Positions 12,095 through 22,934 of a DNA stretch of 64,000 nt are shown piece by piece. The translations under genes and the position numbers were made by a program. The notes under the pieces are model-generated. The model made no database searches. It worked only from the letters and a program-made list of their open reading frames with translations, and was not told the origin of the DNA. The number at the start of each line of letters is the position of its first letter. The first letter of the stretch is position 1. The DNA comes from Gremmenia infestans (taxonomy: Eukaryota; Ascomycota; Leotiomycetes; Helotiales; Hamatocanthoscyphaceae): the NCBI GenBank assembly GCA_032629725.1, contig JAFEVB010000027.1, positions 248,001 through 312,000 on the forward strand, written 5' to 3'.

Positions 12095-12248
12095 GAAACG
12101 CATTTATAAATTCTAGAAGATTATGCGGTTTTACTCTTTCGAATCATACAAGGGCCTCCCCTCCGTTCGTTCCATTGGCATAATCTCTGTAAACCTTTTC
12201 AAATATTCATTTTAACTTTACCAATGCCTCTCTCAAATCCCCCAGCAT

Positions 12249-13116
12249 CTAAAACTTCTCAGCAGCAGGTCTCATATCCAACTCATGTGTCCACAACTCC
12301 GGCCCCTGCTGCGAAAGCCAAAGATACGTCTTCCCCACCGCATCAGCACTCATCTTCTTCCCCACCCTCTGTGACTCCTCGTCCTTATCCTCAATAATCC
12401 CATTCGCAATCGTATGCACGACATGCACGCCCTTGGCACTAAACTCCCTCGCCAGCGTCTGCGCCAGCTGTCTTACGCTCGACCGCCCCGCTCCATACGC
12501 CGCATACTCGGCATTACACCTCAGCGCGCCCAGCGTACCGGTAAAGATAAGCGTCCCTTTCTTCTCACCCGTCTCAGACAGCGGGGCCTCGCCGTGGTGC
12601 TCGAAGAACATCTTGAGCGCTTCTTGTGAGAAGGTGAAGGCGCCGCCGACGTATTGCTCTAGGCTCTCGGTGAAGTCCTCGTAGGTCTCGTTCAGGAAGG
12701 GCTTTTTGGATGCGTGTTTGACGGAGTAGACGGCTACTTTTAGCTTGAGGTTTTTGAAGGAGCTGTGGCTGCGGATGGATTGGAAGGCTGATTTGAGCTG
12801 TGTGGGTGAGGTGTCGGTGGGGAAGCTCTCGATGATACTTCCTGGGGATGTTTCTTTCAGGTTTGCGCGGACGCTGGAGAGGGTTTCGGGACGGCGGGCG
12901 AGGAGGGCGACGGCTAGGTTTCCGTGGGAGGGGTGAGAGAGAATGCGGGCTATGCCGGTTCCCTGCAAGTTATGTGAGTTTTGTGTTGCAATGAAATCTT
13001 CTTGAATTGATTGGAATAATTTGAGATATAAGGGGAGCTAAGAGCTACAAAGTTGAGCAGCAACTTACAGTGTTTGGACCAGCACCAATGATAATAGCAA
13101 GACCAGAGGGAGGCAT
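12249..13116 (-). CDS. short-chain dehydrogenase/reductase (SDR) family protein
   Basis: NAD(P)-dependent oxidoreductase fold of 253 residues, substrate unknown. Exon 1 (13116-13069) encodes MPPSGLAIIIGAGPNT and exon 2 runs 12962-12249; the 106-bp intron starts GTAAGTTG and ends TTGCAG, phase 0. The cofactor loop is completed across the splice as GAGPNTGTGIA. A later beta strand, GTLIFTGTLGALR, stands where the catalytic serine strand usually lies. The usual YxxxK is represented by YGAGR, so the lysine position is arginine and the serine position is not obvious. Catalysis is therefore uncertain; related fungal SDRs also have relaxed motifs. Expected cytosolic, with no signal or membrane segment. 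Confidence 0.83.
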
Positions 13117-13534
13117 TTTCACGTTTCTTCGTTGTATAACTTCAACTAATTTGAGACAAGATGGATGTAAGAAACAGAAAACAATCGTACGAGAAATGTT
13201 TACATATTCAACCCCTCAGGTACAAACCAATGACGTCTGAATTCTTAAGTCCGATTATATCTCCGATACAATCATCTCCGATGTAACTTCTTTCAACACC
13301 AAGAAAGCATATATTGTTATAAATCATAAAGTCTCAAGTCACAGAAGAAGAGCTTGTGAAATTGCAAAATGATGGCCACTATGTTCAGAGTATAATTAAT
13401 TATATTAAGCAGAGATCCTTCCAACCCAGCAAGCCTATCCGAATCCACTACGATATGCGTATGTTTCAACCTCCGCCGTCGCTAATATGTTTCCCATAAG
13501 AAGATTGATGTGAACTCCGCCCAAAACCTCAACT
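13117..13534. other. intergenic region, nothing recognised
   Basis: About 420 bp between the SDR start and the 3' end of the next gene on the same strand. It should hold the SDR promoter. AT-rich around 13.3-13.4 kb. Confidence 0.5.
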
Positions 13535-15621
13535 CTACTTGAACTCCCCATGCATTTTATACCAGTCAACTTCTTTCTCAGCCACCTCCCTATTCCGCCC
13601 CTTGATATGGTCGTCAATCTGCGCCACCATCTCGTCGGTCAACGGCGGCCTGTCCGCTTGTGGACGAAGAGGGTCCCCTCGAGTATCCACGGTGTATACC
13701 GAGGAAGTCCACGTTCTACGCCCTTCCATGATTCGCTGCGTGCGCGCACGATCCGTTTCGATACGGCCTTCAGTCCACACAGAATCGGTTCCGGGTCGGT
13801 GATAATGCTCGACGATGTTTTCTATCGTGGATGGAGGCCCGTGGCTGTGAGTAGGATCTGATAGGTTGCGGCTGTGAGTAGGATCCGATAGGTTGCGCGC
13901 TGCGAGCCGAAGTGGCTGGGGAGTCAGTGACCGGCCATCGTCATGCTCGCGATCAGGGTTATCTGGCTCCCCGCGCACTGTGTCGACGGAATATCGACGA
14001 TCGTGTTCGTCAGGATATGGCTCTGGTTCTTCTTCGTTATCGTAATGCGCATAGCGCATTGGCGAGAAAGGGCGTTTGATACCAGATGGTGAAGCTGGCT
14101 TATCATTGATACTCCAAGGCGTACGGCCTGTAGTGGTTGGAGCGATTGTTTCCTCATCGAAATGTCTCCGCATTCCTCCCATTGTTGTTGGATGTTCTGA
14201 TTGTCTATTATCATCAGGCGTCAAAGATGGCGCTGACTCTGGTCTCACCGGATTGCCTCCGGGTGACCAGGCCTGTATGTCCCTCTTGGCCATTTTTGGA
14301 GAAGCATAAATCGGAGGTGGACTTCTTGTAATTGATCGGTATTCAGGCGTTGGGGTACGCACGATTGGATTGTATCCTGGTAAGGTTGTTGTTATCGAGT
14401 TGTGCGTTACAGAAGTTGGCGGCGGAGCTTGAGTGGGCGTTGAGTCGGTTTTGTGAACCCATGTCTTGACTCTATCAAGTCCTATGTTGTGATGATTGCC
14501 TTGCTCCGTCTCTTTGCTCTTGTTCCTTCTTCTCCGGCAAAACCATATGAGGAAAAGTGCGAGTATGGCAGCAACTGCGGCTACGGGTCCGACTATGACA
14601 CCAATATTTACAGCCCCTGATTTCTTGCTACTTGTATGTGGTACTAGCGGAAATAAGGAGTTAGCTGTAAGTTTTGGGGGGTTTTAAGAGTACATGTATT
14701 CAGGAACCATGATATACTCGGGAAATATCCAGAGCTGGAACATGCGAAAGAAACAAATAGGATTTCTCATATCTTACCTGACGGTGTTCCTGAACTTGAT
14801 GGTGTTACGCTTGTGGCGAAGGTCGTTGGCTTGCCATTGTTTGACAAGGTAGTTGTTGCTAGTACTCTGAAAAAGTAGCTGATATCAGTACTGTATCAAA
14901 GCTGGGTCAAGGATACAAGTACGTACGTTGTACTAACGGAGCCCTGGGAAACTGAAACCCAATAGGTCCTCGTTTCACCAATCCCTGCGGCAGTCTCGGT
15001 TGTCAAAGTGCTCGCATAATATTCCGTCCTCGTCACTTCAGCATCTGACTTGGTTGTTGTCGAGGAACCGTCAACTACCACGGTAAATGTTGGTGTCTGG
15101 GTTACAATTGTGAATGTCGCTCTAGCATTTGTCAGTATGGTGATTGTTGGAGAACCGCTTTGAGTATTCGATGATGTAGATGTCTGTTGAGCGGCCACGC
15201 CTGTGATAGGAGTACAAGCCCAGAAGAAGAAGACATATGAGAGTGGTGTTAGTATTCTCAACCTCCTCCTGGTAAGCGTTAGTGTGAGACAATGAATTGA
15301 ATCATCATAATTCAATACAGAGCAACTATTCAACGCAGAAACGATGGCAGAACCAGTTCTACCACTTGGTGGAAACAAGGGTCCTTTGGAATGATATCCC
15401 GCTTTGATTCTGATATCAGAGTGACAACATAGATGGGCAACAACGTACGAGTTCGAAATTTCTGCGGATGATGATGCAGCCGAAGCAGCAGAGGCGGAGG
15501 ATGCTGAGGATGCTGAGGACGCTGAGGATGCGGAGGCTGCTGCGGCTTGCGCCGCGGAGACAGATGCTCTTGATGCTGATTGCATCGATGCGATGGATGA
15601 AGCGCCTGGAGAACCTTCCAT
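13535..15621 (-). CDS. single-pass membrane protein with Ser/Thr-rich ectodomain
   Basis: Four exons (15621-15449, 15268-14927, 14866-14778, 14664-13535; introns 180, 60 and 113 bp) give 577 residues in one frame. It starts with an Ala/Ser tract of about 57 residues, then a hydrophobic stretch (ILTPLSYVFFFWACTPITG, about residues 60-80) that reads like a signal peptide or signal anchor. A Ser/Thr-rich segment of about 125 residues leads to a strong membrane helix (GVIVGPVAAVAAILALFLIW) followed by CRRRRNKSK, a stop-transfer signal. The roughly 350-residue tail is hydrophilic and Pro/Asp/Arg-rich, with a duplicated RNLSDPTHS unit. This layout is seen in fungal wall-stress sensors and mucin-like proteins; no WSC domain is visible, so the sensor role is inference. 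The Ala/Ser start could be a mis-modelled first exon. Confidence 0.68.
13844..13897. repeat. 27-bp tandem duplication inside a coding exon
   Basis: Two adjacent 27-bp copies differing at one base encode RNLSDPTHS twice in the cytoplasmic tail of the membrane protein. Frame is preserved. Confidence 0.9.
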
Positions 15622-18600
15622 GATGACTAGATGGAGTGTCCGTGAGGCTATTAGGGTGTTGATAGTATGGTTGCTTCAACGAAAAGAAACGCTGCAAAAG
15701 ACAGAGGTTGGAAGGTTAGAAGGAAGTCAGTCACCATGCTCCTCAATACTTATTGCTTCAGCGAGTAATAATGTGTGAATGAGGCTTGAAATCAACTATG
15801 ATTCACAGGATTCAATGTGGCTAAGTTGAACACCCACCTCCTACATTAATACAAAAACTGAAGACTATAACACACATCTTAGAACTACAGAGTGAGGTGG
15901 GGGTGGCTGGCTCAATCCATCAAAATATTCGGAATCCCTTGTAATACGAGACCAGGAAATGGCTGGAAGTTACGCAGAGATTTGGAGTATCGATTCTAGC
16001 GCAGAGCCCGGAGCATCTGACCACATGACAAGTGCTAGTGTGCAACCCGTAAGAGGGTTTTGTGGAAGTGTTGCCCTTTGGCAATAATAGGCGGCAAAAG
16101 CAGGCTGCTGAGAGTCCCTTTGCCGATGGGGTTGAGGATGAGTTGGGAATTGAACCTTTTAATCACTTGCACATACTGTGCCATTACACATCAATTTGGG
16201 GGAAGACCGTGAATAACAGAGTTCAGTGAGTCCGTCGTACCCTTGTGCCGTATATCAAGTTCGAAGATCCCCGGATCCTTGGCTCTATGAATGTCTCACA
16301 GCTTCCGGCTGGTTTCTAAGAGTAGAAATCCTCAGAGCAGCCAGCTTCCCGTTTACGCGGGACCACCTAACCTGCTGTGTTTGCAGACACTGCATTGTTG
16401 CAGTCTACTTCCTCTTCGACTAATTGCAATTCACTGGAGCCCAAACATGGCAACCTGTTTATACTTGTTGAGTCATCGCCAAATCGTCCCCCACAGTAAT
16501 ATAATCACCAAGCAAGTCTCATAACGCCTTGTCGGAGTATTCCTTCCACCTTCCAATCCGGAGCATGCGCATCCTCTACTACCAAGTGAACAGCTTTTCC
16601 CAGGTCTCGAGCCTGTGAGCAATTGCGGATTCGGAGCGAATAATAGACTGTACGCGTACGGAAGGATATAACTGGGGTTCCAATGTGTTTGCAGCGAAGA
16701 CAAGGGGTGACAACGGAAGGCTTAGAATTATTAGGGATCCCACACGCGACGGTTAGGGGTGAAAGACTGGAAAGGATGCTGGGCAAAGACGAAGTTGATA
16801 ATAAAGGTCAGAGTGGTGGTGGCTATTCTCTTTGGTGCAGGTAATAAGATCTTGCTGTCATACCCCTTTCCATGCCATTTCCTTTGTCTTCGAATAATTT
16901 GTGTAATAGCTGACACTTTGATCATCTAGATAAAAGCTATCACAACCATTACCCTCGCCGGTTCCCTGGCCAGTCTCAACCGTCGACTCCGCCTCAAGCT
17001 GAGAGGTGAGGACTTCTGCCCAGGGCCGGCCCCCATGTGGCCAGCAACACCAAGAAGTGAGCCCGACGAAGAAATGAAAAATGCCAATTCGGGCTGAACT
17101 CCAAACACCACTCGCCTTTTCAAGCTTCGGACAATAGTACAGACGCAGCTTCATCTTCCTCAATTCAAAATCGTAAAGACTCTTTCGAGCATGGCTTCTT
17201 TTAGAACAATGGTATCAGCTGGAAGCTGTAGTAGTCCGTCCCGTCACTTGCAGCTGAGGGCATTCATACGATGGTTTGGTCGAAGGCTTTTTATCCGCAG
17301 AGTCAGATATTATCTGTACGTCGATCGGCCACTTACTACCTTTACTTAATACAAAGCTGGCTGATTAGAACTGCTAGATTCAACCTCCGAGAACCTACTT
17401 CAACCTCACGATGCCAAACAAACACGAGCATTCATATGGCAAGAGCGACAATGCTAAATGCGACCTCACATCCAACCTACCCATTCGCGAGACCGTAGAT
17501 TCTGACATGGCGGCTCGAGATGTCAAGTTCGTTCTGATTGAGCCTCTATGGCAGTATCAGCTTCCACAAGCCCATCACCGCCTCCCAAACGGTCTTTCCC
17601 CCCTCTCTACATGTTCTGCAACAGCATTGCAATACTCATCATCACATGGCAAAGGACAGGCTATGCACAAGTGCAACGCAAACTTCCACAACGAGTTCTC
17701 AAGGCGTGGTCTGGAGAAGGAGAAAGGGGGTTCGCTAGATCCTTACCCCGCATTCCTAATCTAGAAATAATCTACCTACGAAAGGGGAGCTTGCTCGCTT
17801 GGCACGAAGCATCTCCTCCTGACCCAAACCCCACACCTTTACTATCAAACAAATAAACAAGCAAATACAGGAGCACGCTGATCTTACCTCTTCTTCTAAT
17901 CTATACCCTCGCAATAAAACCCTCACGTGCACCCACATCCGCTTGATCCGCTCCGTTAGCATCCGACCCATGCCCCGCACCTGCCCCTCTTTGTATGCGC
18001 ATACTCCGTAACCTCCGTAACCTCCGACATCCGAGCACAAGAGATGCACCCCGCATTCCGGTCTCGCACCTTTATTTCTATAGCACGGAGTACCGGTACC
18101 TTTCATCCGTGCCGGAATCTGATCATGATCATGCCACCAAATTACTTGGGATTCTAGATCATCTTATCAGATCATGCTCATGCGTTGGAATTTCGAATCT
18201 CCGGTGGAAGGTAAGTTAGTCAATCCGAGGTCTGGATCATTTTTTCACTTACTGCATACTTAGTTGTGGAAAGATATCTACGTCTACGCATAAGTATATT
18301 AATTAACTATACTCTTACTATATGAGTAAAGTAAAGTAAAGTAAAGTAAAGAGAAAACCAGAATTTATCTAAATATATTCTTAGGCGTGTGAAGATAACA
18401 CGGAATCTAATTACTATCGTACTAGCAAATCCTCTCCTTGAAGAGGCAACTACGTGTAAGGTGCCGAAGCATATCGCAAGGAATGCGCCTGCAGGGCCTT
18501 GTTGTTGACAATCTTCCTTGTTTCGTACTTGTTTTAAGGGGAAAAAGAGAATAAAAGGCAGAGGGTAAACACTGGGGGAACATCATCGATTAATTTGTGT

Positions 18601-18861
18601 AGTAACTCTACTTCTTGAATTAATCATTACCTGGCTACTGCTGTTCGTGTCACCTGACAGCTGTTGACTAAGGTAAATACACGTGATCCAATTTCTGGAC
18701 TTCTTTCTCCGTCTACCTAGTCGAGCTAGTTCAGCTAGTGCACAAGCGCGCGCGGCAGTGCCAAACGTACGCGCGCGCTCTCGAAACGCTATCATTCCGC
18801 CCTCTGCAAGTGACACTCAAAAGCAACATTCCTCATTCTTCCATATTATTCGCATCTCAAG
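15622..18861. other. large intergenic region without a recognisable gene
   Basis: About 3.2 kb. Frames of 60-117 codons exist on both strands (for example 16858-17163 - and 17411-17764 +), but none shows domain patterns, hydrophobic helices of note or convincing splicing. A GTAAA repeat is at 18325-18351, and an alternating CGCG-rich stretch precedes the gene at 18862 (about 18746-18780). Confidence 0.45.
18325..18351. repeat. (GTAAA)n microsatellite
   Basis: Five near-perfect GTAAA units in AT-rich intergenic sequence. Seen directly. Confidence 0.85.
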
Positions 18862-19692
18862 ATGACAACTGAACGTTATACTCGATTCCAACCTTGCTAC
18901 GTACTGCGTGATAATGATATCCCTTGCGTTATATGGGGTGAAGACGCAGTTGGCTATTACGGAGTTCCGACAGTGGTTTTCACTTTCTATATTCTCGTAC
19001 CAGACATCGACAAAGCCGCCAACATTCTCATACAACGAGGCTGGCATCTTGAAGACAATGCGCAAAGCCAATTTGGGAACCACCCACTGTCAAGTGCCCA
19101 TCGCCGCTTGATGCCGCCAATTGATATGACCGAGAACATACGTATCCAGCCGTTAGGAGGCCCACCACCACCACCAAGTAAACTGCCCCCGGGACCAACA
19201 ATGACAATTCTACTTCCAGCCCCAGAATGGTATTTCACTTTCCCGTCAGTATTGGAAGGCTTCTTTCCACCTTTGCCAGCGCTGCTGGATGCTCTGATTG
19301 ACAAGCTGCTCGACAACGACCCTCTCGCAAATGAGATCTGGAGCCATTTGGCGATTCTCATAGCCTATCTATATAGCTATGTCCCTGCGCTGAAGGAAAA
19401 GTCTTTTGCCGAAAATTTGAAATATGAGCATCGCCAATACCACTACGACAGTTTGTCAGGAATGAGAACGGGCACATTACCATTCGTACGCCATCAAAGA
19501 AAAGTTCGCGACGCGTTGCGAGATGGGAATCATCGGCTGTGTGACTGCTCTGCCAATCAAGACGACGAGTCGTTGTTCACGGCTAAGGTTGAGGCGCGGC
19601 TTAGGGCGCTGCATCCCTCTTCGTGCTCGCCGGAAGAATATGAGATTGATAAACTGCGGCAAGAGGAAGACGAGAGGGACTATTCTGATTAA
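18862..19692 (+). CDS. fungal hypothetical protein, nucleotidyltransferase-like N-terminus
   Basis: Single-exon protein of 276 residues. The N-terminal 60 residues (VLRDNDIPCVIWGEDAV then YILVPDIDKAANILIQRGW) resemble a group of fungal proteins in which a helix and strands are arranged like a minimal nucleotidyltransferase fold; this is recalled resemblance, not a motif match, and I see no GS-x-DxD active site. A Pro-rich hinge (GGPPPPPSKLPPG, about residue 100) separates it from a mostly helical, aromatic middle part and a charged, Glu-rich tail ending near RQEEDERDYSD. No signal peptide or membrane helix is seen. Such proteins occur in large lineage-specific families in ascomycetes. Function unknown. 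Confidence 0.72.
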   Translation: MTTERYTRFQPCYVLRDNDIPCVIWGEDAVGYYGVPTVVFTFYILVPDIDKAANILIQRGWHLEDNAQSQFGNHPLSSAHRRLMPPIDMTENIRIQPLGGPPPPPSKLPPGPTMTILLPAPEWYFTFPSVLEGFFPPLPALLDALIDKLLDNDPLANEIWSHLAILIAYLYSYVPALKEKSFAENLKYEHRQYHYDSLSGMRTGTLPFVRHQRKVRDALRDGNHRLCDCSANQDDESLFTAKVEARLRALHPSSCSPEEYEIDKLRQEEDERDYSD

Positions 19693-20206
19693 ATTTTCTG
19701 CAAGTAATCCTGCTGAGGACATAAGACAAACGAGTTTTTTTGCAAAGTCTCAATTTCCAAGATGCCATCCAAAGCTATCGAGCCCTGGGCCGAACGTGAA
19801 TACAAAAACCAACCTTCGGGTTCCATTGATTGCAATAGTCAGCCCCACCATCATATGCCAATTCCAAGCGCTAATCTCAAACACCAACAATGCGCTCAAA
19901 ATAGGAAATTGTCATCATTATGATAGACATCGGATGACAACTACGCCTTGAATGATTGTGCCGCAGGCTGCCCATAGATATCGCAGTGGCTGTGACATGG
20001 AAAGGCTGCGGCCGCGAAACACATTCCCAACGACGTCTTTGGCTGCAGGTCAGGTCGCGCTAAAGACGTCCACATGATGTTAACCCATGTAAAGCGCTTA
20101 TTATATCTCTTCAATGAAATTTGTCGCGCGCGCCATGGAGTTTGACTCCGGTCAATGGGCTTTGTCAAGGTTGACTACGTGGCTCCCTGGGATCGGGCAA
20201 GCTGTA
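19693..20206. other. intergenic region
   Basis: About 510 bp between the orphan at 18862 and the broken glycosyltransferase. No feature recognised. Confidence 0.5.
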
Positions 20207-20779
20207 TTATCTGCCCTCAAGGCAGAGAATTGCGAACCCGCGTACCTTTTGGATTAATTCTGATAGAAATACTATAAATACCGCCCTATTTAGGATACAG
20301 GCTACTTGACTTGTTATCGTGCTAAGGCTTTTCAGAATACCCCGCGTCAGTCTCCGGGTACCGGAGAAGTCGACCATGTCTTTAAGTATATTCAGCTTCA
20401 AGTCTGAAATTCCTACATTATATTCTCTGCTCTTTTCCTGTAATGTCTCGATACAATCGTTGATTACTGTCAACATGTGTGGTGACATGGGTTTTGGCAT
20501 GATCGTCCAGGTAGCAAATTGTCGCACCTATATTTTAACATCAAACTTGAGCCTAACGATAATGCTTACGTTTGCCTTGTACTTTTCTAGGATCTAATCG
20601 CCGAACAGGGCTTCGCATAATACATCCAAATCATTCCAAATCCCGCCATGTATATATAAAATGAGGTAGCGGAGAAGATCGGCTTTGATAATCGAAATTC
20701 GAATAGCGAGAAAAGTTTCAATTAGATCAGACCAAGAGATAAAGTGTTTCCTTCTCCCTATCATTGCTGCCCAACTCAC
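20207..20779 (-). pseudogene. OCH1-like glycosyltransferase (sugar-binding DXD region) remnant
   Basis: One reading frame on the minus strand carries clear parts of the glycosyltransferase family with the sugar-binding DXD motif (OCH1-like mannosyltransferases): IIKADLLRYLILYIHGGIWN followed by DLDVLCE, where DLD is the DXD motif, then KANVSIIV, FATWTIMPKPMSPHML and VDFSGTRRLTRGILKSLS. The frame is interrupted by TAG at 20594-20596 and 20528-20530, both at places where the family can have tryptophan. The upstream part of the enzyme, including the membrane anchor, is missing and a stop lies just before 20779. An intron does not explain both stops, because the coding resemblance continues between them. 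Best read as a truncated, inactivated copy. Confidence 0.72.
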
Positions 20780-22148
20780 TTAACATACATAGCACACGCA
20801 TGCTCTTCTCTTACACCGTATCAGCATAATCAAGTAATTAATACCTACAGTACCTACCTACCTACCAGCTCGTGCTTTACGGCATATAGTAGCGGTGAAG
20901 TTCATTCGGCCGCAGCACCAGCCTCAATCTTCCTTCCCTTCCTTTTGCATCTCTGCGCTTCTTCCTCTCTAGAAATCTCTTAAGCTTAGTCTAGTCTAGC
21001 AATCTAAAAGCCAGATATCCATCCGCCTATTCTATACCGCTATGTAGTCGCGAATGCGAATGCGAATGCCTAAGTCGTGTACAGTTCCTAGGTACGACGC
21101 GTACCGTACGCGTCGTCGCTTCTAATTATTCGTTCGACCACGAAGTAGAACCTAAACCCCTCCACCCTCCACCCTCCACCTCATCCATACATTCATTCTA
21201 TATCACATACTATACCAGCGCACTACTTTTACCAATCGTCAAAAAAAAATTTAAATACATACATGAATCCAAAAAATAAAAACAATAAAAAATAAAAATG
21301 CTACATCCTACATTGAATGATTAAATAATGAACCCTTTATTAAACCTCTCCTACTCCATATTCCAAGTATCCGCGGAGTTGATTTCAAACCCTATCCGTT
21401 CCGTTCCGTTCCCACTCTCGTACTGCGTATTCGTACATTTCAAATAACCTCCGTACACCTAGCCTGGTCTGGCCTGGGCATTTCTGAAAAGCAAGCGTGT
21501 GCGCCCGCACTTGCGAAAGAAAAAGAAAAAAAAATTAATCAGCGAAAAGCCGACGATAAAGCCCGAGCTCGAGCCCGATGATGCCGAGCTGCCTTGCGCT
21601 TGCAGCCTTGCTGACGTGATCCCTGTAGAAAGATTTGGCATCGTTGGCATGTGGTAGGGGTCTAGCGGTGAAGTTTCTGGTGAAAGGAAAATTAGAGTAA
21701 GAGTGAGTCAGAAAAGGGAAAATTGAAGATGTAAACAAAGAAGTTTCAAGGAGTCACAGACGAGAAGAAGAAAGGTAAAGTTTTTTTTTGGATGTTTCTT
21801 GATTTTTGGATTTGTAGTTACTGTATATACATGTATGTGATATTAGAAGCTCAACCTCGTATTCAAGGGAGCACTGAAATATATCCCATTCCTTTCAGAT
21901 CCCTTCAACTCCTCCCAATGCATGCGTGAGTGAGTGGTGTCTGTTTCTAACCGATCCCCGAATAATGAAAGAACCCCCCAAGAAAACATGGGTATTTAAA
22001 TATAAATCGAACCGAAATTGTATTGTTCAAACGCCGCCCAATGCTGATGTGTGATATGCTCGCTCGCTCGCTGAATCGCTGAAGAAGACCCGTTCCGTAT
22101 CCATAACTCGTTATACACTGATTTGATGAGTGACTGCGGCTCGCAGAC
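20780..22148. other. intergenic region with simple repeats
   Basis: About 1.4 kb. It contains ACCT runs near 20.85 kb, oligo-A tracts near 21.24-21.30 kb, and T- and A-rich runs at 21.5-21.8 kb. It probably includes the 3' region of the gene ending at 22149. No further gene is recognised. Confidence 0.5.
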
Positions 22149-22934
22149 TCAGTATACCGGAATGGCGCTCACGAGCCCCGGCGTCGTATTCCTCTGCGGC
22201 AAGTAAAAGCCCTCTTCAAAAAAAGCCTGTTGTTGACTCTCAGGCACCGCTCCAGCTTCCGACGCGTAGTAAGATGTGGTTGCGATTTGTTGGCGTTGCT
22301 TTTCTGAGAATGTGGGGAGGGTGGTTGAGGGAGGTGAAGGAGGCATGGAATCATCGTCTGAAGAGGAATCGTCGGAGTCGTGATCGAGTTCTGGGGGCGA
22401 GGCTGAGTGCGAGGTTGTGAGGTGGAGTTGTAGGGATGCGAAATCTTCTTCCTCGTCTTCCTCTTCTTCTTCGTCGAGTTCTTGTACGGAGGCGGTCATG
22501 CTGTGTGATTGTACGCGGTGGAGAGTTGGCATTTCAATGTCTTCATCGGAATCGTATTCCGAATCGCTATCACTGGAATCGGCGTCCTCGGCTTGCCAAT
22601 CCTCCTCGGGGTCCTCGACAATCGTGTCTGCCCATTGAATATGCTTTTGTTCTTCCGAAGTGGAGGTCTTTTGTGCCTTGTTGACGGATTGGTTGAACCA
22701 GCTTTCTTGCTCTTGCTCTGCTTCTGCCAAGTCGATCATGAGGGAGTCGAGAAGGTTGGCGTGGCCGACGAGGAGGCGGAGGTTGTGATCAGCGCGGGCA
22801 GCTTCAGATGCAAGCTTGCCCCGGGCAGTGTGGGCCAGGTAGTATGTTTGAGTTACAGACATGGCTTTTCTCCTGAGAGGTGAGACTGAGGATGAGGATG
22901 AGGAGTGAAGTGGTGATCGGGAAGGACTCGACAT
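22149..22934 (-). CDS. conserved fungal acidic protein, function unknown
   Basis: Single-exon protein of 261 residues. After a Ser/Arg-rich start (SRSPLHSSSSSSVSPLRRK) comes the block that looks conserved across filamentous ascomycetes, about residues 26-85: TQTYYLAHTARGKLASEAAR, then ADHNLRLLVGHANLLDSLM and a helix ending QEQESWFNQSV. The second half is strongly acidic and Ser-rich, with runs such as DSDSEYDSDEDIEMP and DEEEEEDEEEDF, and ends GFYLPQRNTTPGLVSAIPVY. No membrane helix or signal is seen. The helical block could be a protein-interaction element and the acidic tail suggests a nuclear or cytosolic role; both are inference. It is flanked by unusually long gene-free stretches on both sides. 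Confidence 0.82.
   Translation of the reverse strand: MSSPSRSPLHSSSSSSVSPLRRKAMSVTQTYYLAHTARGKLASEAARADHNLRLLVGHANLLDSLMIDLAEAEQEQESWFNQSVNKAQKTSTSEEQKHIQWADTIVEDPEEDWQAEDADSSDSDSEYDSDEDIEMPTLHRVQSHSMTASVQELDEEEEEDEEEDFASLQLHLTTSHSASPPELDHDSDDSSSDDDSMPPSPPSTTLPTFSEKQRQQIATTSYYASEAGAVPESQQQAFFEEGFYLPQRNTTPGLVSAIPVY

Larger units (their letters stand above)
10886..12248. other. intergenic region carrying two diverged direct repeats
   Basis: About 1.4 kb between the mannanase promoter and the 3' end of the SDR gene. One 144-codon frame (11117-11551, -) has no recognisable features and is taken as chance. The region carries the repeat pair at 11557-11622 and 12036-12094 described separately. Confidence 0.5.

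Noticed and set aside
16858..17163. 101-codon minus-strand frame in the 15.6-18.9 kb gap
   Set aside because: Cys/Trp content looked interesting, but there is no coherent domain or exon structure.
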